The position numbers and the translations under genes were made by a program. 22,500 nucleotides of DNA. Source: Chrysomallon squamiferum. Taxonomy: Eukaryota; Mollusca; Gastropoda; Neomphalida; Peltospiridae. The stretch is from assembly GCA_012295275.1 (NCBI GenBank), contig CM022671.1:3851565-3874064 (forward strand), in the 5' to 3' direction. Numbering within the stretch: position 1 is the first letter of the stretch; each line of letters starts with the position of its first letter. Below the pieces are notes generated by a model. That model did not search any database and was not told the origin of the DNA. It was given only the letters and a program-made list of their open reading frames with translations. Shown piece after piece: positions 19,702 to 22,500 of this stretch.

Positions 19702-19714
19702 ATGGAACGTCTAT
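19702..19714 (+). CDS. Factor C-like exon 1 (start codon)
   Basis: Encodes MERL plus one base, followed by a consensus GTAAGT donor at 19715. The split codon becomes Ser with the next exon, giving an ideal signal peptide. Confidence 0.75.
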
Positions 19715-20010
19715 GTAAGTAAAATATATTTTAAATATTTTATCGAATATTATATTCACACATTTATGGCTGTAAATGTTTTTGTTTGTGTTTACATCTG
19801 CATATAAATAAATAAATAAATAAATATATATATATATACACTGAAAATATACATGGCAGAAATGAATGGTTGCGTGCGTATGTTTAAATTCTGAGTAATC
19901 ATTTGTCTGGTATTTTATAGCTTCCTCATATTTCATCATCTTCATCATCCCCATCGTCATCAACATCATGATGATGATGACGATTATTAATTATGATTAT
20001 GATTATTATG

Positions 20011-20060
<50 letters not shown>

Positions 20061-20378
20061 AGCTCTTGTCGTTGTGTTTATTCTTATTGGGACATGCGCC
20101 GCACACCGATTCCGGACACACGCGATTTCTCACGAACCAGTTGACGGAAGATGTCCAGATCGGCTGGTGCTTTGTCCGTGCGGTGCAGGGAAAGTTGAAG
20201 TTGCTGTGAGAAGGTTAAAAATAAAAATAAATAAATAAATAAATAAATAAAGTGTATAGATAAATGAATGTAGGTTCATTAGAAAGGAGAACGTTTTAAT
20301 ATTAAAGGTTATCTTAACGAATTAATGACTCTTGAAACTGTTTATTATTAATGATTTACAATAACAATACTTTAATGA

Positions 20379-20461
<83 letters not shown>

Positions 20462-21548
20462 GTTGCTTTAGTGGCTTCTTTTTTGTCACTAAGGTAAGTT
20501 ATTTTGATTTTAGATGTTTGCGTTTTGACCACTGGGGAAACAAATACTGTGAGAAGTGTCAGACCAGTCTTAATAGTAAAAGACTTTGTCGACTTTTCCG
20601 GAATTGTGCGATGTGTGACGGAAAAAGCCGAAGATGCACGAAATGTCCTTTCGATAAATATGGAAAATTGTGCAAAAAAGGTAAGAATAAGGGGTTCGAT
20701 CATTTATATGCACAATTAAATATATATATATATATATATATTCACACACACATGTATATGCAAAAATAGAAGAATTTACATATACATATATAAATTAATA
20801 AATAGTTATAAAATAATAAATTTAATAATAGACCTTCATAAATACTAAGAAACATGTTCTCAAATGCACACACTTTGATACCCTACTCACGTGTTTATTT
20901 TGCTTAATGGCTAATTAATCACTCTCTCTCTCACACACATACATACCCTCTCACTTATTAACACCACAACCATCATCACCAACAGCAACGACAGACTCTG
21001 ATAAAATGATATAAAAATGATACTTTATAGTTTCTTCTCTGTTTTTAAACACCACGCAGATTGTAAATGTGAAAATGGCGCCACTTGCAACCAGAACGGT
21101 TCTTGTGTTTGTACGAAAGAGTACACTGGTGTTTACTGTGAGCACAAAATAGGTGAGTAGGTGCAGACGCTGGTGTTTTACTGTGAGCACAGAAGAGGTC
21201 ATTAGTTACATACAGTCATGTTTAGTGTGAGCACAAAATGGATGAGTAATTAAATGTTACACTTATTACTGAACTTTTAAAGGATTGATGAACTTATTAG
21301 TTCAGTGATGAAAATACAGTCGGCAGGAGTTATGTGCCCCTGAAAATATTTCAATATGGATCCTGTTATAAAATATTTCTTCATCCTATGACTCTCTTTT
21401 GGTTTATGAAAGGCAGTAGTGTGTACTTTCCAATATATGTTAATTACTTTTAAAAGATATGCTTTTCTTTAAAAAAAAAAAAATAATAATAATAATAATT
21501 GATTTTAAATTGATATGATTTTTATAAAATTATTGTTGTTGTTGTTGC

Positions 21549-21630
<82 letters not shown>

Positions 21631-22302
21631 TTTATTTACCTTTCCTTAAATACAACAGTTTCAGTGCTACGTGTAATACTAGATTAAAAGTATATGAGTG
21701 AGTTGTTAAATAAAATATTTATTCTTCTTTTTCACTGACTGATAAATAAAATAAAAATGTTCACACAGGTGGAACATGCCAGTTTCCAGAACCACGAGAA
21801 CATATGAGTTTAATGACGTACAACCTTTCTACCAGTGAGTTTTAATACCTACTCACCCATCCATCCATCCATCCATTCAGACATACCTTCATACATACAC
21901 ACACACACACATACATACATACACACAAACACACATACATACATACATACATACCTCCACACACACATAAACACACACACCTACATACAAATACAGTTTT
22001 TGAAGACAGTAATAAAACTGAATGAATGGATGAAAGAATAACTAGACAGACAGACAGATAAATCGATAAAAAATAAAAACAAAAATTTACGTTTAAAATT
22101 TCTAATCCGAACTAATGTCTGCAAGTTTATAAACGTTATCATCAGATATAATATTCGACTGAAAATGGATTTTATTTTCATTTTGCAGAAGTGTCTGTGA
22201 TACTTCAAGTGGAGTCGACATGCGAGTTTGGTTACGAACTGATCGGTCCCACGAATATTTATTGTGAGAACGGAGAGTGGGACTCGAATCTGCCAAACTG
22301 TC
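19702..22302 (+). CDS. Factor C-like secreted protein: signal peptide, Cys-rich, EGF, sushi (3' partial)
   Basis: The joined exons are 19702-19714, 20063-20213, 20514-20680, 21060-21152, 21769-21834 and 22189-22302, phase-consistent, giving 201 residues plus one base. Residues 1-18 form a signal peptide (MERLSLVVVFILIGTCAA). Residues 30-110 form a Cys-rich region whose cysteine spacing closely follows my memory of Limulus clotting factor C (C-x6-C-x-C, then C-x10-C-x2-C, then CPFDKYGKLC). Residues 111-141 form an EGF module with six cysteines (DCKCENGATC...CVCTKEYTGVYCE). Residues 145-201 form a sushi/CCP domain with four cysteines and the EWD tryptophan. The same domain order opens horseshoe-crab factor C, an LPS-triggered serine-protease zymogen. 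The expected later sushi, LCCL, lectin and trypsin domains are outside the window, so protease activity is inferred only. ATG 19702 was chosen because it has purine at -3, G at +4, and starts the hydrophobic core within five residues. Confidence 0.85.
20010..20060. repeat. (ATT)n abutting a 3' splice site
   Basis: About 17 ATT units run straight into the TTACAG acceptor of factor C-like exon 2, so the repeat takes the place of the polypyrimidine tract. Confidence 0.94.
20063..20213 (+). CDS. Factor C-like exon 2 (signal peptide core, first three cysteines)
   Basis: Follows an ATT array ending TTATTACAG. It encodes LVVVFILIGTCAAHRF and GRCPDRLVLCPCGAGKVEV. The donor is GTTAAA at 20214, weaker than the others. 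Two bases of an Arg codon carry over. Confidence 0.83.
20382..20458. repeat. (TC)n dinucleotide tract upstream of exon 3
   Basis: About 38 uninterrupted TC dinucleotides, a pure pyrimidine strand ending 55 bases before exon 3 and 13 bases before an earlier in-frame AG. Confidence 0.96.
20514..20680 (+). CDS. Factor C-like exon 3 (Cys-rich region)
   Basis: Acceptor ATTTTGATTTTAG precedes 20514 and donor GTAAGA begins at 20681. It encodes CLRFDHWGNKYCEKC and the LFRNCAMCDGKSRRCTKCPF stretch. Nine cysteines, matching the factor C N-terminal pattern. Confidence 0.87.
20720..20752. repeat. (TA)n and (AC)n short microsatellites
   Basis: About eleven TA units followed by a short CA run in the intron after exon 3. 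Confidence 0.9.
21060..21152 (+). CDS. Factor C-like exon 4 (EGF module)
   Basis: A phase 1-1 module between CCACGCAG and GTGAGT. Six cysteines in CKCENGATCNQNGSCVC and YTGVYCE. The last ~27 bases and donor are repeated downstream (see findings). Confidence 0.88.
   Translation: MVNVKMAPLATRTVLVFVRKSTLVFTVSTK
21125..21250 (+). repeat. Three copies of the EGF exon end and donor
   Basis: The motif GTTTACTGTGAGCACAAAAT of the exon, with its donor, recurs as GTTTTACTGTGAGCACAGAA (about 21173-21192) and GTTTAGTGTGAGCACAAAAT (about 21220-21239). The unit is roughly 45 bases. The two downstream copies have lost the GTGAGT donor (AGGTCATT and GGATGAGT). Confidence 0.88.
21549..21631. repeat. (ATT)n array
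   Basis: About 27 uninterrupted ATT units in the intron between exons 4 and 5. Confidence 0.95.
21769..21834 (+). CDS. Factor C-like exon 5 (first half of sushi domain)
   Basis: A 66-nt exon between TTCACACAG and GTGAGT. It encodes GTCQFPEPREHMSLMTYNLS with the first sushi cysteine (C145) and a sequon at N160. Confidence 0.8.
21856..21990. repeat. (CATC)n and (CATA/CACA)n array
   Basis: CCAT units (about 21856-21876) pass into mixed CATA and CACA units to about 21990 in the intron between the two sushi exons. Confidence 0.9.
22189..22302 (+). CDS. Factor C-like exon 6 (second half of sushi domain)
   Basis: Acceptor CATTTTGCAG precedes 22189 and donor GTAAGT begins at 22303. It encodes STCEFGYELIGPTNIYC and ENGEWDSNLPNC, completing the sushi cysteines (C175, C189, C201) and leaving one base for the next exon beyond the window. 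Confidence 0.88.
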
Positions 22303-22500
22303 GTAAGTTTTAATGATTTTGTATTTGTTTTTAAACTGAAATTATTTCACAAAAATATGACTATCTGATAGTGCCCGTTACAAACACATCTTTCAATTTT
22401 ATATATATTTTTTTTCTGGGTTTATGTGTCAGATCAAATCAAAATTAGAGAAATCGTTAATATAGGTGTTTTTAATCAATTGTCATCGTTGTTGTTAGTA
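22303..22500 (+). other. Start of the next factor C-like intron, cut by window end
   Basis: Begins with consensus GTAAGT. No further exon is visible before the end of the window. Confidence 0.75.

Noticed and set aside
20472-20493. 22-nt micro-exon between TTTAG and GTAAGT upstream of exon 3
   Set aside because: The following intron would be only 20 nt (20494-20513), too short for normal splicing; reinterpreted as an alternative 3' splice site.

Overview
This is eukaryotic (metazoan), intron-rich, AT-rich genomic DNA, most likely from a mollusc or another lophotrochozoan. The evidence is many GT-AG introns, very abundant ATT/ATTT/TCTA/CA microsatellites, and three animal-type multi-exon genes, all on the + strand. 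The species cannot be named from the sequence. All functional calls rest on translation and remembered family motifs, not on database searches.

Layout. (1) 1-5783: the 3' part of an alpha-carbonic anhydrase gene, five exons. The zinc-binding histidines, proton-relay Glu and Thr199 equivalents are intact, and the last exon adds a tail of about 496 residues that is low-complexity, basic and Q/R/N/T-rich. The 5' exons lie upstream of the window. (2) 5784-10296: intergenic, mostly microsatellites, with one 727-bp internally deleted Tigger/pogo DNA transposon (8080-8806) that has matching inverted termini, a TA target duplication and a remnant CENP-B-type DNA-binding domain. (3) 10297-18013: an apparently complete DEG/ENaC (FaNaC/ASIC-like) sodium-channel subunit, nine exons, 474 codons before the stop. 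One intron carries a minisatellite of about 1.8 kb with a 25-bp unit. (4) 18014-19701: intergenic and probable 5' UTR. (5) 19702 to beyond the window end: the 5' part of a secreted protein with the N-terminal architecture of Limulus clotting factor C: signal peptide, factor-C-type Cys-rich region, EGF, sushi. Six exons are visible and the gene continues to the right.

The genes do not form an obvious pathway: a CO2-hydrating, possibly biomineralisation-related enzyme, a ligand- or proton-gated cation channel, and a candidate pattern-recognition protease precursor. The most unusual structural signal is short tandem duplication at 5' splice sites. Two exon ends are copied with their donors into the following intron (13500-13606 and 21125-21250), and a third intron start is copied at the head of the minisatellite (14270/14325). 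Simple repeats also sit directly against several 3' splice sites.
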